Shown: in pieces, positions 51,275 through 63,086 of the stretch
Numbering within the stretch: position 1 is the first letter of the stretch
How the letters are laid out: every line of letters begins with the position of its first letter
Origin: Paratinospora sagittata
Lineage: Eukaryota > Streptophyta > Magnoliopsida > Ranunculales > Menispermaceae
NCBI GenBank assembly: GCA_035771175.1
Contig: CM069600.1
Location: 12,604,420 to 12,668,419 of the forward strand
DNA: 64,000 nt
Direction: 5' to 3'
Position numbers and translations under genes: made by a program
Notes under the pieces: generated by a model
The model's database searches: none
Told to the model about the DNA's origin: nothing
Seen by the model: the letters and a program-made list of their open reading frames with translations, nothing else

Positions 51275-51638
51275 CACTACAAGAAAAGTCGCTTTTAACG
51301 ACTTAATTTCAACGGCATAAATAATTCTATGTCGTTAAAAGATGCATAAGACAGCTTGCTTAGATTTTATGCTATTATATTTTTACGACTTATAGTGTGA
51401 ATATGTCGTTAAAAATATGTACGATGACATATATCTTAAGCAGTTATTAAATTCATATAAATTTATTTTAAGGGAGGTGTTTGAATTACGGGACACCAAA
51501 TCATTTTATCATTCACATTTGAAGGGAGGTTGATCGGAGGGTGTAGATATCTCGCTAAAATCAGAAAGCACTAGAGAAGTGTTTGAATGTTTTTAAACTT
51601 TAGGCTACAGATTTAACAAGAAAAAATGAAATGTATAT
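51275..51638 (+). mobile_element. CACTA transposon terminus
   Basis: CACTACAAGAAAAGTC is the standard CACTA (En/Spm) end. Subterminal strings gtcgttaaaa / ttttaacgactta follow in both orientations (51291-51415), as usual for transposase-binding repeats. The other terminus is not in the window; the element is cut by the gypsy copy 2 at 51639. Confidence 0.75.
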
Positions 51639-52237
51639 TGTAATACCACGTATTTCACAAAAAATAAAAAAATAAATAAAAATATTTCAAAAAAATCTTA
51701 TTTTTCGAAAAAAAAATTTCGGAAAAAATTTATTTTTCGAGAACAATTTATTTTTGAAAAACAATTTATTTGATATATCTAAAACTATATATATGAATTA
51801 TATATATAGTTAAGATTTGGATTAAAAACAACTATATATGATTTTTATATAGTTAATTTATGGGAATTATAGTTATCATTAAATATGTCTATACATTCAT
51901 ATGTGAATACGACATATATACATCAAATCACTAATGACGAAACTTTCATGATGGCATAACCATCAAAAGAAAACTCGAAAAGAATGTCTAGCAAACAAGG
52001 CATAAAACTTAAAATGTTAGGAATATATTTTATGTTCTTCACACAAATTTATTTTCCTTTCAGCAAAAGAATGGTCTCAAGGGAAGAACCAACTTCCACT
52101 AGCAGGGAACCAATTCCCACTAGACTTAAGGAATTGTCCAAAAGAGAGGTTATGACTATGAGGAGCATCGACAATAGCGATCTCCGCCTCCGCCCAATCC
52201 TTCATGACAAACTTGCAACACTGGATTGGTTAAATAT

Positions 52238-55040
52238 TGTAACGACCCACTTTTCGCACCTGACGTCATGATGACGTGGACTGCCAATACGTGGTCTTGT
52301 ACACGTAGTCGATGTGTAAAATACCCGTATACTGTGTGTACGAGGTAGTTTCATAAATTTGCGTGTTTGATATGTATTAGTGTATAATGGCCTAATACAT
52401 GAAATAATAATGTGTTATAATCAATTAGGTGTTAAATTACATGTGGTATAATCAATTAGGCAATAAATCTAATACTGTTCACATGCTCATTAAATGAATA
52501 AATAATGAAATGAATAGATTAAACAAATAAGGTGGCTTGTGCATGTTATGTAATAGGTGTCTTACTCAAATTCAGCCACCATGAACTCATTTAGACACCT
52601 ATTGGCTTGTGCATGCTATGTAACATGTGTCTTAAGCAAATTGACACCTATTGGCATGTATGTAACATGTGTCTTAAGCAAATTGACACCTATTGGCTTG
52701 TGCATGCTATGTAACATGTGTCTTAAGCAAATTGACACCTATTGGCTTGTATGTAACATGTGTCTTAAGCAAATTGACACCTATTGGCTTGTGCATGCTA
52801 TGTAACATGTGTCTTAAGCAAATTCAGCCACCATGAACTCATTTAGACACCTATTAGCTTGTTGGCATGAATTGTTTAGTGGCTGAAATGTGCAAGTGAA
52901 GTGCATACCAGAATATTAAGCTAGAGAGAAATTGAGAATACGGTTGAAGAAGAAGGAGATTTTGGAGCTCCAAAGGAAGGTGAGATCCATAGTTTTAGAT
53001 GTGAAAGTTTCATATTCAAACTCTCCTCTTCATTCTATACATTATATGTGACATGCGACAACTTTCCATGGCTAGTTTGAAACTGGAAAGTGATGAGTTT
53101 GGATTGAAATGGAGGTGAATTGAAGCTCAAACAATGGGGGTTTGATTTCTGGATTATGGGTAAGTTTTCTAATGATAAATTCATTAAGTTTCAGTGATAG
53201 AATGGTAGTAATTGAATGTATTTGAATTGCTGAAATGGTACATTATTATTGGTTGAAATAATTAGAGGAAATTCCTTGTTGCTGGGTTAATTAATTGAGG
53301 TTCAATTCACTAAACTTTTATCATTGATTTGGATATTCCAAACCTGGCTGAACAAGGGGGTTAGAACCCATTTGAGTGACTGAAATTGTAGTGTTTTCTA
53401 GTGTTTTATGATTGGAAATTGGTCTTGACTATTCTGTGATGATAAATTACAAAGATTGGAGTGCAAAGTATGTGAAATTCTGAGTTAAGGATGTATACAA
53501 GTTGCTGGAAAAATTTCAGATTTGAGACTGATTTGGTAAGATGCTTACCAGTACATTTAGGTTGAATTAGTGATTAATTGATGCTTTAGTTGATAAATTC
53601 ATGTGCTGGAAATTTAGAAATTGGGCAATGGCAATACATTGGTAAGTTGGTCAATGATAGATTTTGATCGAGTTGATGGGTAATTGGCTGAAAATTTAGT
53701 GCTGGAAATGTTAGAGCATTTGAAGAATGCTTAGGTAACTTGCTTAGGGATAAAATTGATTAACTTATAGAGATGGAAATTTTGTGTTAATTTGGTGATC
53801 AAATGAATACTTTGATCATGTGCTGAAAATTCTATCTTAGTAACTGAAATGGTAAGGGAATGGGTTATGGATACTTGGTAATTAATCAAGTGATTAAATT
53901 CATTTTTCTAGAATTCAATTGTATGTGTGTAATGTGTAATTTGCAGTGGGTGGCTTATGACTTGGATGAGGATTTGTGAACACAATTGAAGTATTGGTGA
54001 ATTGGTGAAAACTTGTGGACTTAGGCAAAATTTTGTGATTTGTGAGTATTTCTCACCTTACTTCTCCATGTATAGCATTGTAGATATATGAAATTGAATT
54101 CTTGAATGATATGCATTATATTATATATGTGCATTGTATTTATGATCATGAGCACGGATTTTATGCATTAACATGGCCTTAGGTATTTCGGATTAAATAC
54201 CTTGGCGTTGGATTTCTTTCTATTTACTTGTTCTTTAGGGAAAAGTGTCTTGTGAAAAGGACTTTTCGAATCACTAAGGAATGTAAGGGTAGAAGGATTA
54301 GTTGGATAACGTGTTGGTTTGAACCCATGGCGCAATGGGGGAAATGTAGGCAATGTTATCCTGATATGACCTCCTGTTGAGGCTTTTCTACATATCTTTT
54401 ATGAAAATGATGCATAATTATATCTTTAATTTGGAAGCATGAATCATATATTTTCTTAATGCATTTCAATTTACCAATGTTATTTCAAGTAACATACATG
54501 TTTTACATAAATGCATATGTGGAGATTTTTTTGTGAAAAGTACTCACTGAGCTAGTTGAGCTCATTCCATTTTCCCTTATATTTTTCAGGATCAGATCGT
54601 AAAGGAAAGGGCAAGGCTTAGAGTTGGTGTAGCTTGCCTTACTTCTTGTTGATGTGAGTTTTGATTTGTACATAAGGAAAATAGGAGAAGATATTTGTGT
54701 TTTGTTTTGTTAATGTATAATTATCGCAGATACTATGATATATAACATATAGTTCGTGAGACAATTTTGATATGTATATGCTAAATGGAATAATAATAAA
54801 ATATCCATGTTTATAGTAAGGATAGTCGAATCTTGTGGATTGGGTCGATGACCTCATAATCTGGATGATGATGCCATATCTCGGTATTTAATTCAACTAT
54901 CCTGATCATATACATATTATGTCTTTGGATCGTATGTAACCTTCTGAGTAGAGGCTTATCAGTGCCTCAGGTTTGTCGGGTTGTGACATTCTCTGGGGTA
55001 CTGTGCCGGTCGTGACGTCACCCGGGAAGGGGTCGCGACA
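52238..55040 (+). mobile_element. Solo LTR inside ORF1, 2.8 kb
   Basis: TSD AATAT exact (52233-52237 and 55041-55045). Starts TGTAACGACCCAC and ends GGGTCGCGACA. Carries the shared block at 54543-54590 (CACTGAGCTAGTTG, GCTCATTCC, TTTTTCAGG). Contains the minisatellite at 52531-52862. No internal region. Confidence 0.92.
52531..52862. repeat. Minisatellite with alternating long and short units
   Basis: Five copies of tgtcttaagcaaattgacac (last one diverged) separated alternately by cctattggcttgtgcatgct and the shorter cctattggcttgtatg. The array is bracketed by two copies of a segment with cagccaccatgaactcattt (about 52574 and 52825). The pattern indicates expansion of a long+short dimer. Confidence 0.8.
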
Positions 55041-56459
55041 AATATAACCAAAGTCGAGGGTCAAGTCTCTTACAACTTGGTCAGATCCTTCTATGAAGCC
55101 ATGAATTACGTAGGACTTCCCGAAGATGAGATCAGCCCTAATTTGGAGACAACAATCATGGGAATGAAAATTCCTATCAATATCGAGATTATTGCTCGCC
55201 TTTTGGAGATTCCGATTGAGGAGAGAATTATTGATCCACATGACCCCCAGACAGTTGCCGAGATCGCAGAATCTAATGCACAATTGTTCAATTCCCTCGC
55301 CAAAGAGCCATACCCTCAATCAAAGTACACTAACCTCCCAAACAATCATCTTAAGCCATCTCTTGTCGGCCTCGGAAAGATTGTATACGGCAACATCTTG
55401 CCAGAAAGGGGTACTAGAGGCACTATGTCAAGGGCCCAACTCCTTGTGTTGTATTGCATAGAAAAGAAAATAAAGGTCTCCCTACCACACATCATCATCC
55501 AACAAATGTTGAGGGTGATTCAAAACCCTTTAAAGAAGGAATTCCTCGGCTACGGAGTCTTGATTATGAGGATACTTTACGAGGCAAACGTCGACACTTT
55601 CGATGGAACGTCGAAGCTGATCACTGAACCAGTTACAGCATCCTCTATCTTCAAGACATATGGCACAAGTGGAGGGGTAACAGACGAAGAGGTATTCGGC
55701 ACGACAATAAGAAATGCCGAAAGAATGAGAGACAAGCATGGGCGTTGCCTTCGCAAAAGTCGACGCAAGATGCACGTCCAAGAAGGGCCAAATAATGATT
55801 CACATCCAAATCCTACATCAGACCTAGCCCCGAATAGTGATCCAACCGATCAACCATTCACTGACGAAGAGTTATATGCCACACTAAATCAACCTACACA
55901 AAGTCATGATAAACAAGGCACGCAAGCACACCCACCAACGTGGAACGTGCCCACTCCAGGCACCACTTCGTACCAAAGATTTCCAACTCCTACGGTACAG
56001 TATCAGCCAGTTCCACAAGTTGCTGTCAACCAACAACAACAGTATTGGGCGTCACCATATCTTGGAGGGCCAAACATTCCAATGAGCCCATTGTTTCAAA
56101 CTTTTTCACCTCAAACAAACCAAAATATCCAAGGGGTTTCGGTTAGGGGATCCCCGCGCAATCAAAACAACTACCTACCACCTATGAACCAATACTTTCT
56201 CCTAATGTCTATGGCCTATCCTTCTCCTACGAGACAAACGACCCATCAACCACCAATGGGACAACCGACTAACCTACTTGAACGGTTAGATGAAATGGCA
56301 TCCAATATTGCTACACTGAGAGAGAGCCACAATACTATATTAACCCGGTTGCAAAACTCCGACGCAGAGCGTGCACACTCTCAACCTTCCGTTAGTAGTC
56401 GTTCTGTACGTAGCAGTAGATCTCGAAGGAGCGGTAGTAGACAAGAAAGTCACAATTAA

Positions 56460-57244
56460 TTACTGGCATTGTAAACTTTCCTTTGATATATATGAATGAA
56501 ATTGTTTTGTTTAAAGACTATCTTTGGTGGGCCGCCTTACAACCATTTTTTCTTTTGTATCACTAACTTTGGAGTGGTATGGGACACAACAAAATTGGAA
56601 GATACTAAATAAAATGTGGAAGTAAGAAAACCCATGACCTTGTGTGAAAAGAAACATTTGGAGAAAGTTGCATTACTAATATTATCACTAAGTTTACACG
56701 GTATGGGACGAGTAAATTTGGACGATACTATTAGTAAACTTCTATTCAGCCAATGTTTTTAGAGACCGTGTTCATACAACTTAACTTAGTTGACACCCTT
56801 ATTACTAAATTCATGTGGTATGGGACACATGAACTTGGATAATAATCGAAAAGACTAAGAGTAAGCGTCTGAATGCATAAGATTGCGATAGAACGTTAGC
56901 TCAGGCTATTTACCGAGGCAAATCTTAGAATTCTTATGACTCGTATGGATTTTCAATGAAATATATGTATGTTCACAAAGACCAAAACCAAATCTTTTGA
57001 AATACTTGCACAATTTTGTACTTATTATATAAACATTCTAACCTTGTTTGTTTTTACACCATGGCCACACATACGAGATATATAAGATTCTTTGATTCCT
57101 CAACAACAACTTTACACTCTACTTAGAAAAATAGGTGATTTTAATATTACAGTACTCTCGAAATTGTTGCTGAGCATATTCTACCATTATACTTGGCTAC
57201 AGTTCCTAAATCTTGGTTTTCCTTTTCTCTTTGCCAGTGAGACA
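56460..57244 (+). other. Spacer between ORF1 and gag, copy 2
   Basis: Non-coding. It ends ttccttttctctttgccag, 7 nt before the gag ATG, matching copy 1 at 35910. Conservation of the pyrimidine tract and CAG in both copies suggests a 3' splice site that brings gag close to the 5' end of a spliced RNA. Confidence 0.65.
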
Positions 57245-58078
57245 ATGCAAACCAGGAAGAGAGGAAGGCCACGTGCTGTTCGTCCAGCAGTGGAGGCACC
57301 TCCTGAGATTCAGGAACCGCCGCCTCAGACAACAGCACAGGCCACACCCAACACTGCCACTACATCTGGGCAGGCGATACCACTACCACCCGCACCCTTT
57401 GCCATGCCTTCAAGCATTGAAACCTTTTTCGCTGGATTTATTGAGGCGATGAAGGTCACTGTTCAAACTGCCGTTCGTGAGACCGCAGCCAGTCAGGTTG
57501 CCACGGTTCAAACACCTGTAAAATTTGGGTCTGAAGCTCAAACCGATCAGATTACTAAATACAAGTGGTTACAACCTCTTACTTTCGATGGCACCATTGA
57601 TCCTGATGAGGTGCAAAAGTGGTTGGATGAGTCCAAGAAGGCTCTTGATGCAATGAGAGTCGATGAGACTCGCAAAATTCCACTAGCGACTTACCAACTT
57701 GTTGGTGGAGCAAACAAATGGTGGATCACAGTGAAAAAAGACCCACGGGTCAACATAGCCAATATGACTTGGCAACAGTTCGAGTCAATGTTTATTGATG
57801 AGTATTTTCCCAGCGTGGTGACGAAGCAGAAGCGACAGGACTTCGCTAAGCTATACCAAGGCACCATGACCGTCAGAGAATATGCTGGAAAATTCAAAGA
57901 ATTATCAGTCTACTCTCTCTCCACCATCTCAACGGAGCGAGATAAGACTGAGAAATTTTATAATGGCCTTCACCACGACATTCGGCAAGCCTTATTGATC
58001 TTGGATCTCAAGATTTACAAAGAGGTTGTTGACAAAGCCATGAGCTTTGAACAAGAGAAGCTCTAACAGGAACAGTGA
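57245..58078 (+). pseudogene. Gypsy gag capsid region, copy 2
   Basis: ATG at 57245 (MQTRKRGRPR). The retrotransposon gag domain spans residues about 95-270 (KWLDESKKALDAMRVDE, LVGGANKWW, TVREYAGKFKELSVYS). The frame meets TAA (58064-58066) and TGA (58076-58078), then continues without shift into the nucleocapsid-protease part. Copy 1 has TAG at the first site and a sense codon (ATA) at the second, so at least the TGA is a later mutation. Product: capsid protein of the virus-like particle. Confidence 0.85.
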
Positions 58079-58966
58079 ATGAATAAGGGCAAACGACCTG
58101 CAACGTTTTCCCAACAAGGCATGCAACAGGGCAACAAGAAAAAGCCCTACTACAATCAAAACCCAGCCCTCCCAGCCCCGGTTTCGAAGAATGAGGCCAC
58201 CACACCTGCGGCTGAACCTTCTAACCCTAACCATCAGGGATTTCGAAATCATGGCCGCGGAGGTCATTATGGAAGAGGTGGCCGTCAAAACGGCAATGGC
58301 AGAGGTGGTGGTCGACACCACATTCAGCATGGCCAGCAGAACAATCAGCATGGCCAACAGAACCATCCGCAGTATCATCCGACATGTTTCAACTGCGGCC
58401 AGAAAGGCCATGTAAAACATCTTTGTCCGCACCTTCAGCAACCTATTCCGGCTATTCCAGTCCAACAAGCACCACCTGCTGCTAATGCCCAACCCAGGCA
58501 GAACCAGCAGAACCAGGGTCAATGGAATCAGGGCCGAGCATTCGCCATCGCTCAACAACCCCTCCCAGACAACAATGTCGTTGAAGGTACCTTTCCTTTG
58601 TTCAATACATTGGTGCATGTTTTGTTTGATTCAGGTGCTCCGCATTTTTTTATATCGTCGTCATTGGTAAGACATTTAGGCCTGCATCCTGAACCCACAA
58701 ACATCACACTCCATGTCACATCACCGTTCGGATCGGGTACTGACGTGAATTTGCAGTGTTCTCGATGTGAGCTTCGAATGTCCGAACAGATAATATATGC
58801 CGATCTTTTTGTGATGGATTTTGAAGACTTCGACATCATCCTCGGCATGGACTGGCTCGCACCACTGAATGCAAAGATCGACTGTATGAACAAGCAAGTT
58901 CAGTTAACTTTGCCTACAGGAGAGTTTGTCAAGATTCAGGGAACAAGACAATGGATACACAAATAA
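58079..58966 (+). pseudogene. Gypsy nucleocapsid and protease region, copy 2
   Basis: Continues the gag frame. Gly/Arg/His-rich linker, then the zinc knuckle CFNCGQKGHVKHLC (CX2CX4HX4C, about 58385-58426), a Gln-rich linker, then protease VLFDSGAPHFFIS with intact catalytic Asp and the DIILGMDWL motif. TAA at 58964-58966 ends it where copy 1 has a sense codon; the frame then goes on into RT. Confidence 0.87.
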
Positions 58967-59385
58967 ACAGTTGCACTTCTCAAGTCACAACTTCGAGCGT
59001 TGTCTCTTGGTGACGGCAATGAATCACCAGCTCTGTACCCTCCCGAAGTACGCGATGTTCCAGTCATATCTGAATTCCCAACAATTTTTCTTAATGACCT
59101 TCCTGGTCTACCTCCAGTTAGGGAATTCGATTTTGAGATCAACCTCATACCTAGGACAGCGCCTATCTCAATTCCACCATACAGAATGTCAAATGTTGAA
59201 CTGGTCGAATTAGACAAACAACTTAAGGAATTAGAGAGTACTGGCTTCATCCGAAAGAGTTCATCACCCTGGGGCGCTCCAGTTCTGTTTGTTCGCAAAA
59301 AGGATGGTTCGTTACGACTTTGCATCGATTATCGCAAGTTGAATAACGTCACCATCAAGAACAGATATCCGTTGCCCAGGATCGA
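58967..59385 (+). pseudogene. Gypsy reverse transcriptase N-terminus, copy 2, cut by an LTR
   Basis: Same frame as gag and protease. Shows [20 protein letters not shown], then [20 protein letters not shown] and [19 protein letters not shown], the start of the RT palm. It stops where the next LTR begins. The YVDD region must lie on the far side, outside the window. Confidence 0.88.
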
Positions 59386-62315
59386 TGTGACGCCCCGAAA
59401 ATTATTTCATCTAGCCCATAACCCAATTGTATTTTGCCCAAACTCTATGTGTTGCCTTGATATGTTTGGTGTTTGTTTGATGATTGTTTAATGTTTGTAT
59501 AGTTAATGCTTGATAATGTATATAAATATATGTATCATAAATTGTATATGAGTCATGTTAAATTAAAGTTTAATGCATATGTTATTATTTATGCATGGGC
59601 TCATTAAACCATGAATTGATATGGGTTAGGATTGATGGAATAAAAGGATAAATGAAATTGAAGATTTGGTGTATTAAATGGATTGGACATTTAAAATACA
59701 TGTGGTTGGTATGGGTAGTATGAGACCAACACATGTGAAGGTTGGTGCATGAAAGTGGACAAGTGTCCAATGCCCACTTGTCTTCTTCAAGGAAGTGCTA
59801 GAATGAGTGGAGGGAACCAAGGAGAGGAAAACAAGGAGAGAATCAAGGAGAGAATCAAGGAGGGAATCAAGGAAGTGCTAGAAAGAGGTGAGTGGAGAGA
59901 AAAGAAAGAAGAAGAGAAAGAAGGAGAGAGTTGCAGGAGTAAGAACCCTGCGAGATTTTCATCAAAGAAGTGGATCTTTGGAATTTACGGTCAGATTGAG
60001 CTCAAATTTTGTCAGCACGTTCGTAGCTTATGGTTCTTCATTCTGGTCGGTGGAGATCTTGATCAGATGTTTCTTCTGAGAGATCTAACCTCTCAAACAA
60101 AGCTGGCCGGAAAGTCTGGATTTCTCGCACTGTTTCGCTCAAACTTATAGATCTCCTAAATCTACCGTTAGATGGTTATCAAATTTGGGTATGTAGTTTA
60201 TAACTGATATTTATACATTCTAACGGTGAAGATCGTAATTAGAAGCTTGTGCTAAGAGATATAACCTCTGAAACAAAGCTGGTCGGAATTTCTGGGTTTC
60301 TCGTTCCGTTTCGGTAAAACTTGTAGATCTCCTCAACGTACCGTTGGATGGATATCAAATTTGAGTTTGTAGTTTACAACAGATATTTCTATATTATGAA
60401 CGGTGAAAATATTTATACGTTAATTATTTTGTGTGATATAGCCATCTGAGTTTGGGTATTTGCAGCAGGAAAGGAGAAACTGTCTGATTAGACACTTGCT
60501 CATCAAAGATACATATCTTTTCGGTCCACCGTTGGATTGGGCTGATATTTGGACAGAAGGTTTGTTTCTTCACATACTTCAATCTGTACGGTTGATTTTG
60601 TGATTACATATTTCTGTTGGTAGATTGATACATCTGAACAGAATAATACATGTGAAGAATTGGTAGGGTTGTTTGTATTAGACCTACATTTAGAATATGA
60701 ACTTAGACCTTTCCAAATAGCTTGCATGTCAACTATGTTGACCTAGTTGCCATTGTGGATGAACCCATGATGCAAAATCAGTGATATACATGGCTGAACA
60801 TGGCGACCTAGTGTAAATCGACAATATGGCCTAAGTATGAAAATTTTCATATTTTAGGGCTTTTGATGCTTTTGGCTTAGAATCATTGAATTGATGCAAC
60901 TTATGTTTAATTAAGCATGATTAGGGTTGATTATGCTACTGATTTGGTGGTTGTGACCATATCATGGGTTAGGCCTACTTGTGATCAAGTGACCCAAATT
61001 TGGACATGTTTATGCCTAAGGAATTGAAAATCAGTATTTTTGATTAATAGAATGGTTTATGAATGAGAACTATGCATTAGAGGCCTAAGTCATGTGATTT
61101 GAGTTGAATGATGGGATTAAATGGGATTTAGGCCTATTAATTATATGTGGGCTGATTTAGGGTTGATTTGTAATGTCTATGTAATTGAGCATAGAAATTG
61201 ATGTATGGTAGGATATTGATGTATGTTTCAGGATCTTGATTGGGTTGATTCGGTATGGTGGTCGTGTGTGATTAAATACTCTCGCGAGGCTTGGTTGTGA
61301 GTAGGCTTCACTTATGATTATATCATTTATGTCATCATATCACTTATATATATTGTATGTTGAAAGCATGAATGTGTTCTAATGTTTTGAATGATGCATT
61401 GATTTGAGAAAACCTTATGACTTTGGTTGGGCCCATCTATCTGGCTAATAGGGGGACTTGACCTTGTCATAGGAGGGTTTTAAGAAGGAAATGATTGGGA
61501 TCAACGGCACGGTGAAATAGACGTGGACTAGTAACCCAAGTAAACATGATTGGGATCAACGGCACGGCGAAATAGACGTGGACTAGTAACCCAAGGCATG
61601 TGGAATGTGGATCCAAATTGATAAACTTTTACTTGCATCGAACTTATTATAAATGCTTGATATCTATATGTTATGAGCTTTTAATCATGCTACACATTGA
61701 CATGCATACATGGTTTTTATTGATGAGTATTGATAGCATATTTGAATTCTATTCACTGGGCATCGTTGGCTCACCCTCATTTTTCTCTTTCAGGTCCTTC
61801 TGTCCCGAATAAGGGCAAGGGAGTAGTCATATCTTGAGGGCCTTGCCTGCGAGAGAATCCAAGTCCTCTATGTGAGTTGAGAGGCATTTTGATTGAATTG
61901 TGTTTTATATTATGAAGTATTATATTTTGGATTATGTAATTATAATACTTACCACATTTTAGTATGGGTGAGTTGGGACTTGCTAGATAGACCATGTGGG
62001 CACATGACGGTTTTTTTTATTTGTACCCACAATTTTGGACTTTATGTGTATGTCAATTTTTAATGGACTGTAGGAATTATGATTTTATTTATGGTTCATT
62101 TTTATGGATTATCTCGTCTTTGATGATTAATACAGTGGGTAGTTTTGTTTAGTACCTTTTGATATTATGTCGTTGTTTGAGATAAGGCTCGTAGGGTCTC
62201 AACCACCTCACGGGAGTTGAGGAGTGGTCGGAGATGCCTACGCCGGGCGTCCCGCCCCGGCATTCCGCATGCCATTCCCTGTGGGGTTGGTGGTCCGGGG
62301 CGCGGGGTCGCCACA
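59386..62315 (+). repeat. 5' LTR of the terminal gypsy element
   Basis: TGTGACGCCCCGAAAATT...GGGGTCGCCACA, 2930 bp. The shared block is at 61752-61794 (CACTGGGCATCGTTGG, CTCACCCTC, CTTTCAGG). A tandem duplication (gattgggatcaacggcacgg twice) is at about 61493-61595. Frames inside (59749-60150 and others) have no known motif. Confidence 0.92.
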
Positions 62316-62317
62316 GT

Positions 62318-62329
62318 TGGTATCAGAGC
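62318..62329 (+). other. Primer-binding site, initiator tRNA-Met
   Basis: TGGTATCAGAGC, exact consensus, 2 nt after the LTR. Confidence 0.92.
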
Positions 62330-62470
62330 CTGATTTTACTAGGTTTGGTCTATGTATTGGACTTAGATGACTTTGACCTAGGAATTGGGTGAGAGATTTA
62401 GGTGATTAAAAAGCTTAAAGGAACTAACTTAAAAGCCTTACTATCATATTTTCTGTGTGTATTATATGAT

Positions 62471-63086
62471 ATGGGTAGTTGTGAGGCGGGCACTAGTGGG
62501 GCCGAGGCTAGTGGAGCTGCGAGAGCAGCAGGACCTCAAATGGCTGTACCTCAGCCTATGCCTACACCTGCTCCTATTGTTGTGGAGAACCCCACTGATC
62601 GGCGGACAGACTGCTAGAGAAGTTCATGAAACTAAAGGCTAAGGAATTCACTGGTGGAGTTGACTTAAAAAAGGCCGAAGATTGGCTGAAGAATGTCGAG
62701 AAGATCAGTCGCTCTTTAGAGCTTGATGAGGAGTCTCAGGTCCTATGTGCTGCTCACACACTGGAGAGTGATGCAGAGGATTGGTGGCTTTCAGTGTTGG
62801 TATGTCTACACGGGCAGCTCCAGGTGAACAGACTTCACAAGCAGAGTCTGGGGGGCAGTTCCAGACTCCGTGGAAGAAGGGAAGATGGGAAAGGAAGAGA
62901 AAGTTTTATGGAGGAGCACAGTCCGAGGGTACTCAGAGTAAGACATCCCAGGTTCAGACTGGTATGATGGCCTCACCAGTGGTTTCCTCTCCTGTCCCGA
63001 TTCCTATTCAGGCACCGAGTGCACCGAGACCCCATTCCCACAGACTGCTGGCCGAGGCAGAGGTAGCGGCCGAGGAAGCTATGTGA
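62471..63086 (+). pseudogene. Gag remnant of the terminal gypsy element
   Basis: Starts at ATG 62471 (MGSCEAGTSGAEASG). A one-base shift near 62600 moves the frame; gag then continues as LLEKFMKLKAKEFTGG and EDWLKNVEKI to SDAEDWWLSV. About 200 residues of the usual gag are missing at about 62797, and a Gln/Gly/Lys-rich linker (QFQTPWKKGRWERKRKF) follows in a third frame. The capsid domain is therefore deleted, and the element would have needed capsid in trans. Confidence 0.8.

Larger units (their letters stand above)
52071..56459 (+). pseudogene. Gypsy ORF1 (upstream of gag), copy 2, split by a solo LTR
   Basis: Two parts, 52071-52237 and 55046-56459. With the LTR and one TSD left out they are in the same frame, 526 codons, with no other break. 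The ATG is 7 nt after CTTTCAG, as in copy 1. Residues about 60-250 resemble the plant transposon protein domain known from extra ORFs of Ogre/Athila-type elements (DWLNITKVEGQVSYNLVRS over the junction, then PINIEIIARLLEIP). Then come a Pro/Gln/Asn-rich middle, a short heptad-like helix (LLERLDEMASNIATLRES) and a Ser/Arg tail (SSRSVRSSRSRRSGSR). Possible nucleic-acid binding by the basic tail. Function unknown. Confidence 0.8.
51639..59385 (+). mobile_element. Ty3/gypsy chromovirus-type element, copy 2
   Basis: Same family as 26397-42584, shown by ORF1, spacer and gag-pol. It starts TGTAATACCACG; only a few hundred bp of an LTR-like sequence precede ORF1, and no PBS is recognisable, so the 5' part is deleted or diverged. 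It is split by a solo LTR in ORF1 and by a gypsy LTR in RT; the rest of pol and the 3' LTR should lie beyond the window. Better preserved than copy 1. Confidence 0.82.

Noticed and set aside
55077..56459. A free-standing 460-codon host gene
   Set aside because: Its start lies just inside an LTR-split ORF1; the true N-terminus is at 52071 and the decayed paralogue at 32448 shows it belongs to the gypsy family.
59749..60150. 133-codon Glu/Lys-rich frame
   Set aside because: It lies within the 5' LTR; the charged text comes from a purine-rich repeat (aaggagagaatc) and has no domain.
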